Source: Usitatibacter palustris (GTDB lineage: Bacteria > Pseudomonadota > Gammaproteobacteria > Burkholderiales > Usitatibacteraceae). Taken from it: a stretch of 64,000 bases of DNA. The notes below the pieces were generated by a model, which made no database searches, was not told the origin of the DNA, and saw only the letters and a list, made by a program, of their open reading frames with translations. A program made the position numbers and the translations under genes. Shown piece after piece: positions 1 to 7,717 of this stretch; positions within the stretch are counted from its first letter, which is position 1, and each line of letters starts with the position of its first letter. The stretch lies in NCBI RefSeq assembly GCF_013003985.1, contig NZ_CP053073.1, positions 3,348,001-3,412,000 on the forward strand, written 5' to 3'.

Positions 1-44
1 AGTCGCCGCAGTAGATGCGTGCGTTAGGCAACTAGGGAGCCTCC

Positions 45-455
45 CTAGAAGCTCATGCAGGCGCCGTTGAGCATCCCCACGCCCAGCGAGAGCGTGCCGA
101 GGAAGAATCCCTGGGCGGCCTTGCCGGCGACGATGTCGTCGGTGATCGTCGGGACCATCACGCGCACCACGACGAATGCCGCGATCTGCACGGCGAGCGC
201 GATCAGCCCCCAGATCGCCATGTCGGCGAGGTTCACGCTGAAGCGGATCGCCGCGGAGAGCGGCACGATGAAGCCGAGGATCGCGCCCGAGAGGCTGAAG
301 GCGGCGGCCATGTTGCCCTCGCGGATGAGCTGGAACTCGCGGTGCGGCGTGATGCGCACGTACAGCGCGACGAACGTGGCGAGCAGCACCAGCGAGATCG
401 CGAGGTACACGAGGAAGTTGTCGAAGCCGGCGAACGAGTCGAGCACCTGGCGCAT
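45..455 (-). CDS. DUF350 family inner-membrane protein (YjfL-like)
   Basis: A 136-residue, very hydrophobic protein with four predicted membrane helices (about residues 14-34, 50-72, 76-100 and 115-134). The short polar stretch before helix 2 reads REGNMAAAFSLSGAILGF, which is characteristic of DUF350 proteins. The molecular function of DUF350 is unknown; related proteins lie beside YgiC/YjfC-type ATP-grasp ligases and DUF1190 lipoproteins in enterobacteria, as here. It is the last gene of the minus-strand run and starts 16 bases after the ligase stop codon, so it is probably co-transcribed. It may be the membrane partner of the ligase/lipoprotein pair, but that is inferred from position only. 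Family assignment is fairly secure; role is not. Confidence 0.85.
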   Translation of the reverse strand: MRQVLDSFAGFDNFLVYLAISLVLLATFVALYVRITPHREFQLIREGNMAAAFSLSGAILGFIVPLSAAIRFSVNLADMAIWGLIALAVQIAAFVVVRVMVPTITDDIVAGKAAQGFFLGTLSLGVGMLNGACMSF

Positions 456-471
456 GGCGGATCCTCTCGGG

Positions 472-1596
472 TCAGACGAAGTAGTGGGGAACGAAGCGGC
501 TGGAATTCCTGGTGATGGGAGACGTGTCCTCGCGGATGCCGATGCCCGCGGGCTCCTCGCCGATGATCCACGAGCCGATCACCGTGTAATTTTCGCCGAA
601 GCGCGGCAGTTCATGGAACGCCTGCCAGATGAAGCCCTCGGCCCCGTACTCGCCGGGCGCTTCGATCAGGCGCTCGCCGGAACGGATGGAGACGTTCGCG
701 CCCTCGCGCGAATACAACGGCTTCTTCACGAAGTCGGTCGCGAAGCGTCCGGAATCGAAGCTCGCGGCAAGCAGGTTCGGATGATCCGGAAACATCTCCC
801 ACAGCACGGGGAGGATCGCCTTGTTGGAAAGCACCATCTTCCACGCGGGTTCGATGACGCGCGTGGTACGCGCGAGCAGGTGGTTGCCGAACTCCTCCGC
901 GACCAGCCACTCCCACGGATAGAGCTTGAAGAGGACGTCGATGTTGCGTTCGTCGAGGTCGGTGAAGCGCTTGCCGTTCCAGCCGATGTCGGCGATGTCG
1001 ATCGCCTTGGCGTCGAGCCCGGCCTGGATCGCGGTGTCGCGCAGGTAGTCGACGTTGCCCTGGTCCTCGGGGCTGTCGGCCACGCACGTGAAGTGCACGC
1101 GCTTGTGGCCCGGGACGTCCGCCGAGAGTTCCTTCCAGCGATCCACCAGCTTCTCGTGGATCGAGTTGAACTGGTCGGCCTTCGGGAAACTGTCCTGCAG
1201 CCAGTACCACTGCACCACGCTCGCCTCGAGCAGCGCCGTAGGCGTATCGGCGTTGTACTCGAGCATCTTGGGATCGCCGTTCCCATCCCACGAAAGATCG
1301 AAGCGCCCGAAAAGCGATTTCTCGTCGTCGTCCCACGAGTCGCGGATAAGCTTGTGGAAGGGCTCGGGAATGTGGAAGCGCCCGAAGTCGCCCGATTCGA
1401 TCACGCGGCCGGCGGCCTCGATGCAGCGCGTCTGGAGCTCCGCGGTCGCGAGCTCAAGCCGGTCGACCTGCGCGGCCGTGAACCGGTAGCAGGCGCGCTC
1501 GTCCCAATAGACGCCGTCCATGCTGTGGAAGTGAAAGCCAAGCGCCTCGACCTTCTGCGGCCAGTCGGGGCGCGGGACGCGTTCTTCGCGCTTCAT
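472..1596 (-). CDS. Glutathionylspermidine synthase-like ATP-grasp ligase (YgiC/YjfC family)
   Basis: A 374-residue protein matching the C-terminal synthetase domain of glutathionylspermidine synthase; there is no N-terminal amidase domain. Visible landmarks are FDLSWDG (residues 99-105), LEYNADTPTALLE (112-124, a metal/ATP-site motif of the family) and KKPLYSREGANV (291-302, the ATP-grasp lysine and loop). The family forms an amide bond between a carboxylate, such as the glycine of glutathione, and an amine of spermidine, at the cost of ATP. Enterobacterial YgiC and YjfC are not thought to make glutathionylspermidine, so the acceptor here may be another peptide. The ATG overlaps the TGA of the upstream lipoprotein gene by one base, implying translational coupling. 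speE and speD, which make spermidine, lie just upstream on the same strand. Confidence 0.88.
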   Translation of the reverse strand: MKREERVPRPDWPQKVEALGFHFHSMDGVYWDERACYRFTAAQVDRLELATAELQTRCIEAAGRVIESGDFGRFHIPEPFHKLIRDSWDDDEKSLFGRFDLSWDGNGDPKMLEYNADTPTALLEASVVQWYWLQDSFPKADQFNSIHEKLVDRWKELSADVPGHKRVHFTCVADSPEDQGNVDYLRDTAIQAGLDAKAIDIADIGWNGKRFTDLDERNIDVLFKLYPWEWLVAEEFGNHLLARTTRVIEPAWKMVLSNKAILPVLWEMFPDHPNLLAASFDSGRFATDFVKKPLYSREGANVSIRSGERLIEAPGEYGAEGFIWQAFHELPRFGENYTVIGSWIIGEEPAGIGIREDTSPITRNSSRFVPHYFV

Positions 1597-1955
1597 CAGC
1601 CGCCGCTGCTGCTGCTCGAGCTCGAGCGGCCCGAGAAGCCGAATCCGCCTCGCGACGAAGACGAGGAGCTCGAGCTCGATGAGCTTGTGCGCGTGGAACC
1701 CATCGAGTGCTTGGAGTTCGAGCCGAACCAGCTCGATCCCGACGAGCCCCGATAGCTCGGCCCGTAGTAGAAGCCGCGGCCCGCGTGGCCCGAGCCGGTC
1801 GCCGGCGTGCAGTCGGCCGGGGTGTTCCCCCAGTCGGCAAGGCAGTCCTCGCGCGAGGCGTAGACATCGCGCTTTTCCGCGCACCCGGAGATCGCCGCGA
1901 CGCCGATCAACACCAGCGTCACGCGGCTCGAGGACTTGCGCAGCTTCTTGAGCAT
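1596..1955 (-). CDS. DUF1190 (YgiB/YjfM-like) lipoprotein with Ser-rich tail ending in Gly-Gly
   Basis: A 119-residue lipoprotein. A basic N-terminus and hydrophobic stretch lead to lipobox AISGC, with the lipidated cysteine at residue 25. A short region with two more cysteines (38 and 49; REDCLADWG, PADCTP) follows and fits DUF1190. The tail is low complexity: eleven serines at 91-101, then RGGFG at 102-106, seven serines at 111-117 and a terminal Gly-Gly. As I recall it, E. coli YgiB also carries RGGFG and ends in Gly-Gly, so the tail looks like a conserved feature and not random repeat. I chose the ATG at 1955 because it gives a standard lipoprotein signal; the open frame extends further upstream but overlaps speE. 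Likely the substrate or partner of the adjacent ATP-grasp ligase (inference). Confidence 0.82.
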   Translation of the reverse strand: MLKKLRKSSSRVTLVLIGVAAISGCAEKRDVYASREDCLADWGNTPADCTPATGSGHAGRGFYYGPSYRGSSGSSWFGSNSKHSMGSTRTSSSSSSSSSSSRGGFGFSGRSSSSSSSGG

Positions 1956-1969
1956 CGCCCCTCCCCCAA

Positions 1970-2815
1970 TCAGGCGACGAGTTGCCTCACGTAGTTGGGC
2001 AGCGCGAACACCGCCCCGTGGACATCGCCGTTGTAGTACTGCAAATCGGTGATCCCGCGCGCCTTGATGCGCCGGTCGATCTCGGCGCCGGGCACCTCGC
2101 GCGGATCGAGCGTATCCGAAGCGCAGGCAAAACCCCAGATCGAGCCGTAGATGGGAATGTGCACGAAATACGGCGTCACCCGGCGAAAGACCTGGCGCAG
2201 GTTGCCGAGCGTCTCGCGCACGCGCGCCGGGTGCGAGAACGGCGAGCCGATATGCAGCGTGAGCGCGCCGCCAGGCGCCATCGCGCCGCGCGCGAGCGCG
2301 AACGTGGCCGGCGAGTAGAGCTCGACCGAGGGGCCCACCGGATCGGTGAGGTCCATCGAGATCACGTCGTAGCGCACGGGCGTGGCCTTCAGGTACGCGA
2401 GCCCGTCGCCCACCGTGAGCTTGAGCTTCGGATTGTCGAAGACGCCGCGGTGGACCTTGCCGAACTGCGCCTTCGCGATCTCGATCACGTCCGGATCGAG
2501 CTCGGCGAGGTGCGCAACTTCCAGCGTCGAGTGCTTGAGCAGCTCCTCGCACGAACCGCCGTCGCCCCCGCCGATCACCAACGCGCGCTTCGGATCCGGA
2601 TGCGCGACCGTCGTCGGATGGATGAGGTTCTCGTGATAGAAGAACTCATCCTTCTCGGAGGTCATGTTGAAGCCGTCGAGCCGGAAGATGCGGCCCAGAT
2701 CGGGCGTGTCGTACACCTCGAGCAGCTGGAACGGCGTCTGCCGGCGCTCGACGAGCGTGCCCTCGAAGTAGACGCCCGAGGTCTCGTTGAGCTTCTCGAA
2801 GATCTTGTCAGCCAT
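1970..2815 (-). CDS. speE: Spermidine synthase
   Basis: A 281-residue polyamine aminopropyltransferase. It transfers the aminopropyl group of decarboxylated S-adenosylmethionine to putrescine, giving spermidine and methylthioadenosine in the cytoplasm. The N-terminal beta-hairpin domain contains YHENLIHP (60-67). The Rossmann fold shows GGGDGG (82-87), the acidic ELDPDV (105-110) and DLTDPVGP (155-162), the substrate-binding and catalytic signatures of the family. The ATG at 2815 gives the normal family length; the frame stays open upstream but runs over speD. The gene lies downstream of speD, the source of its co-substrate, and 14 bases upstream of the DUF1190 lipoprotein gene, so it links polyamine supply to the ligase cluster. 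Confidence 0.95.
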   Translation of the reverse strand: MADKIFEKLNETSGVYFEGTLVERRQTPFQLLEVYDTPDLGRIFRLDGFNMTSEKDEFFYHENLIHPTTVAHPDPKRALVIGGGDGGSCEELLKHSTLEVAHLAELDPDVIEIAKAQFGKVHRGVFDNPKLKLTVGDGLAYLKATPVRYDVISMDLTDPVGPSVELYSPATFALARGAMAPGGALTLHIGSPFSHPARVRETLGNLRQVFRRVTPYFVHIPIYGSIWGFACASDTLDPREVPGAEIDRRIKARGITDLQYYNGDVHGAVFALPNYVRQLVA

Positions 2816-2842
2816 GGCGCGAGAGCCGCTTTTCGGGCAATG

Positions 2843-2873
2843 GAAGGAAAGGCCCCCGCGCTCGGCGGGGGCC
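2843..2873 (-). terminator. Hairpin between speD and speE (intrinsic terminator or attenuator)
   Basis: Reading the minus strand, a perfect 9-bp stem (ggcccccgc / gcgggggcc, loop cgagc) starts eight bases after the speD stop codon and is followed by TTTCCTTCC. The stem is strong but the T-tract is interrupted, so it may only partly terminate and set the SpeD:SpeE ratio. It lies 28 to 36 bases before the speE ATG. Confidence 0.55.
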
Positions 2874-2880
2874 TGGAGGT

Positions 2881-3291
2881 TCACTTGACCGCGGCGAGCC
2901 GCTTCTTCTTCACCGGCAGGTCGCGCCCGCGCCAGACACGCTCGACGAGCGAGTCGGACGGTTGCAGGTGCGCGGAGAGGACGGAATAGAGCTTCTCCGC
3001 CTTGGCGCTGTTGTCGGAAGTGACGTTGCAAACGTACACATCGAGCGTCGCGCCACTGCGTTCGGGCCAGGTATGGATCGCGAGATGCGATTCCGCGAAC
3101 ACGACAGCGCCCGTCGCGCCACCAAGCTGCGTGGCGTCGAGACCGTCGAATTGGTAGAAGTGGTCCCCGAGGACCGTGAGACCTACGTCCTTGCACGCAG
3201 CCACGCAGGCTTCGCGCAATTTTCCGGACGAGGTCAGCATTTCGCTGTTCCGGCAGCCGTACAGGTCGGCGATGATGTGCAGTCCCTTCAC
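2881..3291 (-). CDS. speD: S-adenosylmethionine decarboxylase proenzyme (SpeH type)
   Basis: A 136-residue small prokaryotic AdoMet decarboxylase. It supplies decarboxylated AdoMet, the aminopropyl donor for spermidine synthase. The proenzyme self-cleaves at a Glu-Ser bond to create the pyruvoyl cofactor. The site is AESHLAIHTWPE, with Ser68 as the pyruvoyl precursor, His73 as processing base and Cys88 (YVCN) as the catalytic cysteine, all in the expected spacing. Length is normal for the bacterial SpeH-type single-chain form. It is the first gene of the minus-strand polyamine run and is divergent from tkt, separated by 254 bases. Confidence 0.95.
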   Translation of the reverse strand: MKGLHIIADLYGCRNSEMLTSSGKLREACVAACKDVGLTVLGDHFYQFDGLDATQLGGATGAVVFAESHLAIHTWPERSGATLDVYVCNVTSDNSAKAEKLYSVLSAHLQPSDSLVERVWRGRDLPVKKKRLAAVK

Positions 3292-3545
3292 TCCGATACC
3301 CCCTTTTCTTCAAGTAATGATCTACAGGGGCGGACTCATCGCGCATACCCGGGCGCCCCGCCTTTCCAAGAGAAAGGCGGAACGCCCTTAAACCCAGGGC
3401 GGCGGGTGAAATCCGTCTTGCAGAGGTTTACCCAAGCGAAAAATATCGCAGGAAAAAAGTGCGAAAGTATAATGGCATATTCCCTGCGTTGTACAAGTCT
3501 TTTCGAGTTTCCTCACGCCTCCGTCGTTACAGCCGAAACCCTCCG
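3292..3545. other. Divergent speD/tkt intergenic region with a hairpin
   Basis: This 254-base gap carries the promoters of both the polyamine run (minus) and the carbon-metabolism run (plus). Its most visible structure is an imperfect stem at 3351-3387: a perfect 8-bp inner stem (ccgccttt / aaaggcgg, loop ccaagag, 3358-3380) flanked by gggcg and cgccc. No T-tract follows on either strand, so it is more likely leader-RNA structure or an operator than a terminator. The stretch 3430-3480 is markedly A-rich for this genome. No gene is seen here. Confidence 0.5.
3468..3473 (+). promoter_or_regulatory. Candidate -10 element for tkt
   Basis: A perfect TATAAT lies 72 bases before the tkt ATG in an A-rich patch. 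No convincing -35 hexamer is present at 16-18 bases upstream, so this is a tentative sigma-70 assignment. Confidence 0.35.
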
Positions 3546-5555
3546 ATGCCCGATACGCCTGTCCTACCCGCTTCGCACGCCGATCTCGTCAACGCCATTC
3601 GCGCTCTCGCGATGGATGCCGTGCAAGCGGCAAACTCCGGACATCCGGGAATGCCCATGGGCATGGCGGAAATTTCCGAGGTTCTCTGGCGCAAGTTCCT
3701 GCGCCACAACCCCGCGAATCCCGCGTGGGTCGATCGCGACCGCTTCGTGCTGTCGAACGGACACGGTTCGATGCTGCAGTACGCGTTGCTGCATCTTTCG
3801 GGCTACGACCTGCCGATGGAACAGATCCGCGCGTTCCGCAAGCTCCATTCGAAGACGCCGGGACATCCGGAACACGGTCTCACGCCGGGCGTGGAGACCA
3901 CGACGGGCCCGTTGGGCCAGGGCCTGGCCAACGCCGTGGGTTTCGCGCTCGCCGAGAAGCTCCTCGCCGCGGACTTCAACCGTCCGGGCCACGCGATCGT
4001 CGACCATCACACCTACGTGTTCGTCGGCGACGGCTGCCTCATGGAAGGCATTTCGCACGAAGCGTGCTCGCTCGCGGGCACGCTGGGGCTCGGGAAGCTC
4101 ATCGCGCTCTACGACGACAACGGCATCTCCATCGACGGCAAGGTCGAGGGCTGGTTCCGCGACAACACGCCGATGCGATTCGCCGCGTACGGCTGGAACG
4201 TCATTCCCAACGTCGACGGCCATGATCCGCGCGCGCTGGAAGCGGCGATCGCCGAGGCTCGCGAGGAGACCAGCAAGCCCACGCTCATCTGCTGCAAGAC
4301 GGTGATCGGCAAGGGCTCGCCTTCGAAGGCGGGAACGGATGCCGTGCACGGCGCCGCACTCGGCGACAAGGAAGTCGCCGCGACGCGCGAAGCGATCGGC
4401 TGGAAGCACGCGCCCTTCGAGATTCCCAAGGCCGTGTACGAAGGCTGGGACGCGCGCGGCAAGGGCGCGACGCTCGAGCAGGAATGGAACGCCCGTTTCG
4501 CGGCTTACGAGAAGGCTCACCCGGAGGCCGCGAAGGCCTTCCGCGAGCGGATGTCGGGCAAGTTGCCTGCGAGCTGGGCTGGCGCCGTCGAGAGCCTCAT
4601 CGCCAAGGCCAACGAGAAGGGCGAGACCGTCGCCACGCGCAAGGCGAGCCAGCTCGCCATCGAGGCGCTGGCACCGCACCTGCCCGGCTTCCTCGGAGGC
4701 TCCGCGGACCTCACGGGATCCAACCTCACCAATTGGTCAGGTACCAAGGCGATCACCGACAAGCAGGCGGGCAACTACGTCTACTTCGGCGTGCGCGAGT
4801 TCGGCATGGCCGCGGCCGGCAACGGCATCGCGCTGCATGGCGGCTTCATCCCCTACTCCGGCACGTTCCTCACGTTCTCCGACTACTCGCGCAATGCCCT
4901 GCGCATGGCGTCGTTGATGAAGCTGCGCAACATCTTCGTCTTCACGCACGACTCCATCGGCCTGGGCGAGGACGGCCCGACCCACCAATCGGTCGAGCAC
5001 GTCGCGAGCCTGCGCCTCATTCCTGGAATGGACGTCTGGCGCCCCTGCGACACCGTCGAAACCGCGGTGGCCTGGGCGATGGCGATCGAACGCCACGATG
5101 GCCCGAGCTCGCTCGCGCTCTCGCGCCAGAACAGCCCGTTCGTGAAGCGCTCGCCCGAGGCGATCGCGGCGATCCGCCGTGGCGGCTACGTGATCTCCGA
5201 AGCTTCGGGAACGGCGAAGGCCATCATCATCGCCACCGGCACGGAAATGCAGATCGCTCTTGCGGCGCAGAAGGTGCTTGCGGAGAGCGGCATTCCCGTT
5301 CGCGTGGTCTCGATGCCCTGCACGAGCCTCTTCGACCGGCAGGATGCGGCCTGGCGCGCCTCGGTGCTGACCAAGGGCGTGCCGCGCGTCTCGATCGAAG
5401 CCGGCGTCACCGATTTCTGGCGCAAGTACGTGGGCCTCGAAGGGGCCGCCGTCGGCGTGGATCGCTTCGGCGAATCGGCGCCCGCCGCGGACGTCTACAA
5501 ATTCCTGGGTGTGGACACCGAACACCTGGTTGCCGCGGTGCGCAGCGTTGCCTGA
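3546..5555 (+). CDS. tkt: Transketolase
   Basis: A 669-residue thiamine-diphosphate enzyme that moves two-carbon units between sugar phosphates in the pentose phosphate (or Calvin) pathway. The N-terminal half has [13 protein letters not shown] (29-41), TTGPLGQG (119-126) and the TPP/Mg motif GDGCLMEG (161-168) followed by YDDNG (189-193). The pyrimidine-binding domain has [11 protein letters not shown] with the catalytic glutamate, and GEDGPTHQ follows. Length equals the bacterial norm. The frame is open upstream to 3459, but MPDTPVL at 3546 fits the family start. It heads the plus-strand carbon-metabolism run; absence of RuBisCO or phosphoribulokinase genes nearby gives no sign of a CO2-fixation role. 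Confidence 0.96.
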   Translation: MPDTPVLPASHADLVNAIRALAMDAVQAANSGHPGMPMGMAEISEVLWRKFLRHNPANPAWVDRDRFVLSNGHGSMLQYALLHLSGYDLPMEQIRAFRKLHSKTPGHPEHGLTPGVETTTGPLGQGLANAVGFALAEKLLAADFNRPGHAIVDHHTYVFVGDGCLMEGISHEACSLAGTLGLGKLIALYDDNGISIDGKVEGWFRDNTPMRFAAYGWNVIPNVDGHDPRALEAAIAEAREETSKPTLICCKTVIGKGSPSKAGTDAVHGAALGDKEVAATREAIGWKHAPFEIPKAVYEGWDARGKGATLEQEWNARFAAYEKAHPEAAKAFRERMSGKLPASWAGAVESLIAKANEKGETVATRKASQLAIEALAPHLPGFLGGSADLTGSNLTNWSGTKAITDKQAGNYVYFGVREFGMAAAGNGIALHGGFIPYSGTFLTFSDYSRNALRMASLMKLRNIFVFTHDSIGLGEDGPTHQSVEHVASLRLIPGMDVWRPCDTVETAVAWAMAIERHDGPSSLALSRQNSPFVKRSPEAIAAIRRGGYVISEASGTAKAIIIATGTEMQIALAAQKVLAESGIPVRVVSMPCTSLFDRQDAAWRASVLTKGVPRVSIEAGVTDFWRKYVGLEGAAVGVDRFGESAPAADVYKFLGVDTEHLVAAVRSVA

Positions 5556-6087
5556 CGTCACCACACTCGCCGTTCGCGTCGCCACCGCCGAGGATGCGGC
5601 GCAGATCTCGCACGTGCATCGCGAGAGCTGGCGCACGACCTACGCGGGCATCCTCCCGGTCGAAGTCATCGCGCGCGAAGCCGGACGCAAGACGGAGCTC
5701 GCGTGGCGCCAGTGGCTCGAGCGCGACGAGGGTTTCTGCAAGACGTTCGTGGTGGAGCTTCCCGGCGAGGGGATCGTCGGCTTCGCCTTCTGCGGCGACG
5801 CCCGCGAACCGATCCACCACCTCGAGGCCGAGATCTACGCGCTCTACGTCCTCCAGTCGCACCAGCGCCGCGGCGTGGGCTCGGCCCTCGTGCGCGAATG
5901 CGCGCGCCACTTCGTGCGCCACGGCCTTTTCGGGTTCTACCTCTGGGTGCTGAAGGCCAACCGCGCCCGGCTCTTCTACTCGGCCCTGGGCGGCGAAGTC
6001 GTCGCCGAAGCGAGCGACACGCTCGCCGGCCACCCGTTCGCCAAGGAGGCGTACGGCTGGCAGGACCTCACCGCGCTCGTCGGATAA
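5548..6087 (+). CDS. GNAT family N-acetyltransferase
   Basis: About 179 residues with a GNAT fold: an N-terminal [20 protein letters not shown] block, [20 protein letters not shown] carrying the acetyl-CoA pyrophosphate-binding Q-x-x-G-x-G/A-type loop (QRRGVG), and [19 protein letters not shown] near the end. It probably acetylates an amine of a small molecule or a protein; the substrate cannot be read from sequence. The start is uncertain. TTG at 5548 overlaps the end of tkt by eight bases, and a GTG at 5509 would give 192 residues. It is probably translated with tkt and lies just upstream of gap. Confidence 0.8.
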   Translation: MPDVTTLAVRVATAEDAAQISHVHRESWRTTYAGILPVEVIAREAGRKTELAWRQWLERDEGFCKTFVVELPGEGIVGFAFCGDAREPIHHLEAEIYALYVLQSHQRRGVGSALVRECARHFVRHGLFGFYLWVLKANRARLFYSALGGEVVAEASDTLAGHPFAKEAYGWQDLTALVG

Positions 6088-6133
6088 AATAAGCACTTTC
6101 CCCGCTTTTCCCGCCCCCGGAGCTCACACGCAA

Positions 6134-7147
6134 ATGCCTATCAAGGTCGCCATCAATGGCTACGGCCGCATCGGCCGCAATATCCTTCGCGCCCACTACG
6201 AGGGCGGCAAGAAGCACGACATCCAGATCGTGGCGATCAACGACCTCGGCCCGGTGGAAACCAACGCCCACCTCACGCGCTTCGACACCGCGCACGGCAA
6301 GTTCCCGGGCGAAGTGAAGGTCGATGGCGATCACATGGTCGTGAACGGCGACCGCATCAAGGTCTTCGCGCAGCGCGACCCGGCGCAACTGCCGTGGGGC
6401 AGCCTGGGCGTGGACGTCGTGCTCGAATCCACCGGCTTCTTCACGTCGAAGGAGAAGGCCTCGGCGCACCTCAAGGGCGGCGCGAAGAAGGTGATCATCT
6501 CGGCGCCCGGCGGCAAGGATGTCGACGCGACCGTCGTCTACGGCGTGAACCACGCGACGCTCAAGGCCGCGCACACCGTCATCTCCAACGCCTCGTGCAC
6601 GACCAATTGCCTCGCGCCCCTGGTGAAGCCGCTGCACGAGAAGATCGGCGTGGTCACGGGCCTCATGACCACGATCCACGCCTATACCAACGACCAGGTC
6701 CTCACCGACGTCTTTCACGAGGATCTCCGCCGCGCGCGCTCGGCCACGATGTCGATGATCCCGACCAAGACGGGTGCGGCGGCCGCGGTCGGCCTCGTGC
6801 TCCCGGAGTTGAACGGCAAGCTCGACGGCTTCTCGATGCGCGTGCCCACCATCAACGTGTCCTTCGTGGACCTCTCGTTCATCGCCGCACGCGACACGAC
6901 GGTCGACGAGGTCAACGCCATCATGAAGGCCGCCTCCGAGGAGGCCGGCTGGAAGGGCGTGCTCGGCTACAGCACGGCGCCGCTCGTCTCCGTCGACTTC
7001 AACCATGACCCGCGCTCCTCGATCTTCGACGCGACGCTCACCAAGGTCTCCGGCCGCCTCGTGAAGGTCGGCAGCTGGTACGACAACGAGTGGGGCTTCT
7101 CCAACCGCATGCTCGACACCACCGTCGCGCTGATGAACGCGAAGTGA
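6134..7147 (+). CDS. gap: Glyceraldehyde-3-phosphate dehydrogenase, type I
   Basis: A 337-residue NAD-dependent GAPDH, converting glyceraldehyde 3-phosphate to 1,3-bisphosphoglycerate. The Rossmann motif is [10 protein letters not shown] (7-16). The catalytic site is SNASCTTNC with Cys155 and the base is His182 in TTIHAYTND. The adenine-site residues are INDLG (35-39), and the Asp fits NAD preference. The C-terminal [12 protein letters not shown] is standard. A TAAAAT at 6085-6090, overlapping the stop of the preceding gene, could be a -10 element, but no good -35 is seen. The next glycolytic enzyme, pgk, follows after two small inserted genes. Confidence 0.97.
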   Translation: MPIKVAINGYGRIGRNILRAHYEGGKKHDIQIVAINDLGPVETNAHLTRFDTAHGKFPGEVKVDGDHMVVNGDRIKVFAQRDPAQLPWGSLGVDVVLESTGFFTSKEKASAHLKGGAKKVIISAPGGKDVDATVVYGVNHATLKAAHTVISNASCTTNCLAPLVKPLHEKIGVVTGLMTTIHAYTNDQVLTDVFHEDLRRARSATMSMIPTKTGAAAAVGLVLPELNGKLDGFSMRVPTINVSFVDLSFIAARDTTVDEVNAIMKAASEEAGWKGVLGYSTAPLVSVDFNHDPRSSIFDATLTKVSGRLVKVGSWYDNEWGFSNRMLDTTVALMNAK

Positions 7148-7158
7148 CGGAGCCGGGC

Positions 7159-7482
7159 ATGGCGTGGGTCGTGCTGATCGTGGCCGGTCTCTTCGAGATC
7201 GGCTGGGCCGTCGGTCTCAAGTACACCGACGGCTTCAGCAAGCCCATGCCCACGACGCTCGTGGTCGGCGCGATGGTCGCGAGCATCTGGCTGCTCGCGG
7301 TAGCACTCCGCACCATTCCCGTCGGCACCGGCTACGCGGTGTGGACGGGCGTCGGCGCCGTGGGCACCGCGATCCTCGGCATGTTCCTGTTCAACGAGTC
7401 GCGCGACGTGGCGCGAATCCTGTGCATCCTGCTGATCGTCGCGGGGATCGTGGGGCTCAAGCTCGTCACCCCGAACCCCTGA
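7159..7482 (+). CDS. sugE: SMR family guanidinium/quaternary ammonium exporter (SugE/Gdx)
   Basis: A 107-residue four-helix small multidrug resistance protein. The membrane-embedded glutamate essential for proton coupling is Glu13 (FEIGWAVGLKYTDGF). The motifs PVGTGYAVWTGVGAVG and NESRDVARI place it with the SugE/Gdx subgroup and not the EmrE subgroup; characterised Gdx proteins export guanidinium. The ATG at 7159 follows the gap stop codon by 11 bases. No guanidine riboswitch can lie in this short gap, so expression is presumably with gap and pgk, an unusual setting. Substrate assignment is by family. Confidence 0.88.
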   Translation: MAWVVLIVAGLFEIGWAVGLKYTDGFSKPMPTTLVVGAMVASIWLLAVALRTIPVGTGYAVWTGVGAVGTAILGMFLFNESRDVARILCILLIVAGIVGLKLVTPNP

Positions 7483-7486
7483 GGCA

Positions 7487-7717
7487 ATGCGCAACCCCTT
7501 CACGGCCCATCCCAACGACGTCGGCGAGTCCTACTGGCAGCACGCCTTCTTCGCGATGCGCTACGGCGTGAAGATGACGCTCGGCGGAATCGCCGCGTTC
7601 TTCCACGGGCTCTTCCCCTTCCTGTTTCGTACGACCGCGAGCCGCATCACCGACGAGCTCTCGGCGACCCTTGCCGCCTCGCGCAGGCAAGGCCTCGATA
7701 AAAAGGATCCGAAGTGA
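7487..7717 (+). CDS. DUF6356 family small protein
   Basis: A 76-residue protein. [19 protein letters not shown] and a hydrophobic [15 protein letters not shown] stretch (about 34-47), followed by a polar tail, match the DUF6356 pattern (HP-x-x-x-GESY-x-x-H ... HGLFPFLF). Function is unknown; some homologues carry a poorly founded capsule-biosynthesis label. It starts four bases after sugE, and its TGA overlaps the GTG start of pgk, so it is translated within the glycolytic operon. Probably a peripheral or monotopic membrane protein. Confidence 0.7.
   Translation: MRNPFTAHPNDVGESYWQHAFFAMRYGVKMTLGGIAAFFHGLFPFLFRTTASRITDELSATLAASRRQGLDKKDPK

Noticed and set aside
1591..1750. Poly-serine coding stretch as a tandem DNA repeat or CRISPR
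   Set aside because: The repeats are short serine codons with mixed codon use inside a coding tail, not direct repeats with spacers.
55..1755. Long plus-strand open frame of 566 codons
   Set aside because: It is antisense to the DUF350, ligase and lipoprotein genes, is rich in Arg/Ala/Glu/Asp from high-GC antisense coding, and shows no domain.
3459..3545. N-terminal extension of transketolase to the upstream ATG
   Set aside because: The added 29 residues overlap the A-rich promoter patch and the TATAAT, and the family starts near MPDTPVL.
5509..5547. GTG start for the GNAT gene at 5509
   Set aside because: Possible but it overlaps the tkt 3' end by 47 bases and adds residues outside the GNAT fold; the TTG at 5548 gives minimal overlap. 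Left open.
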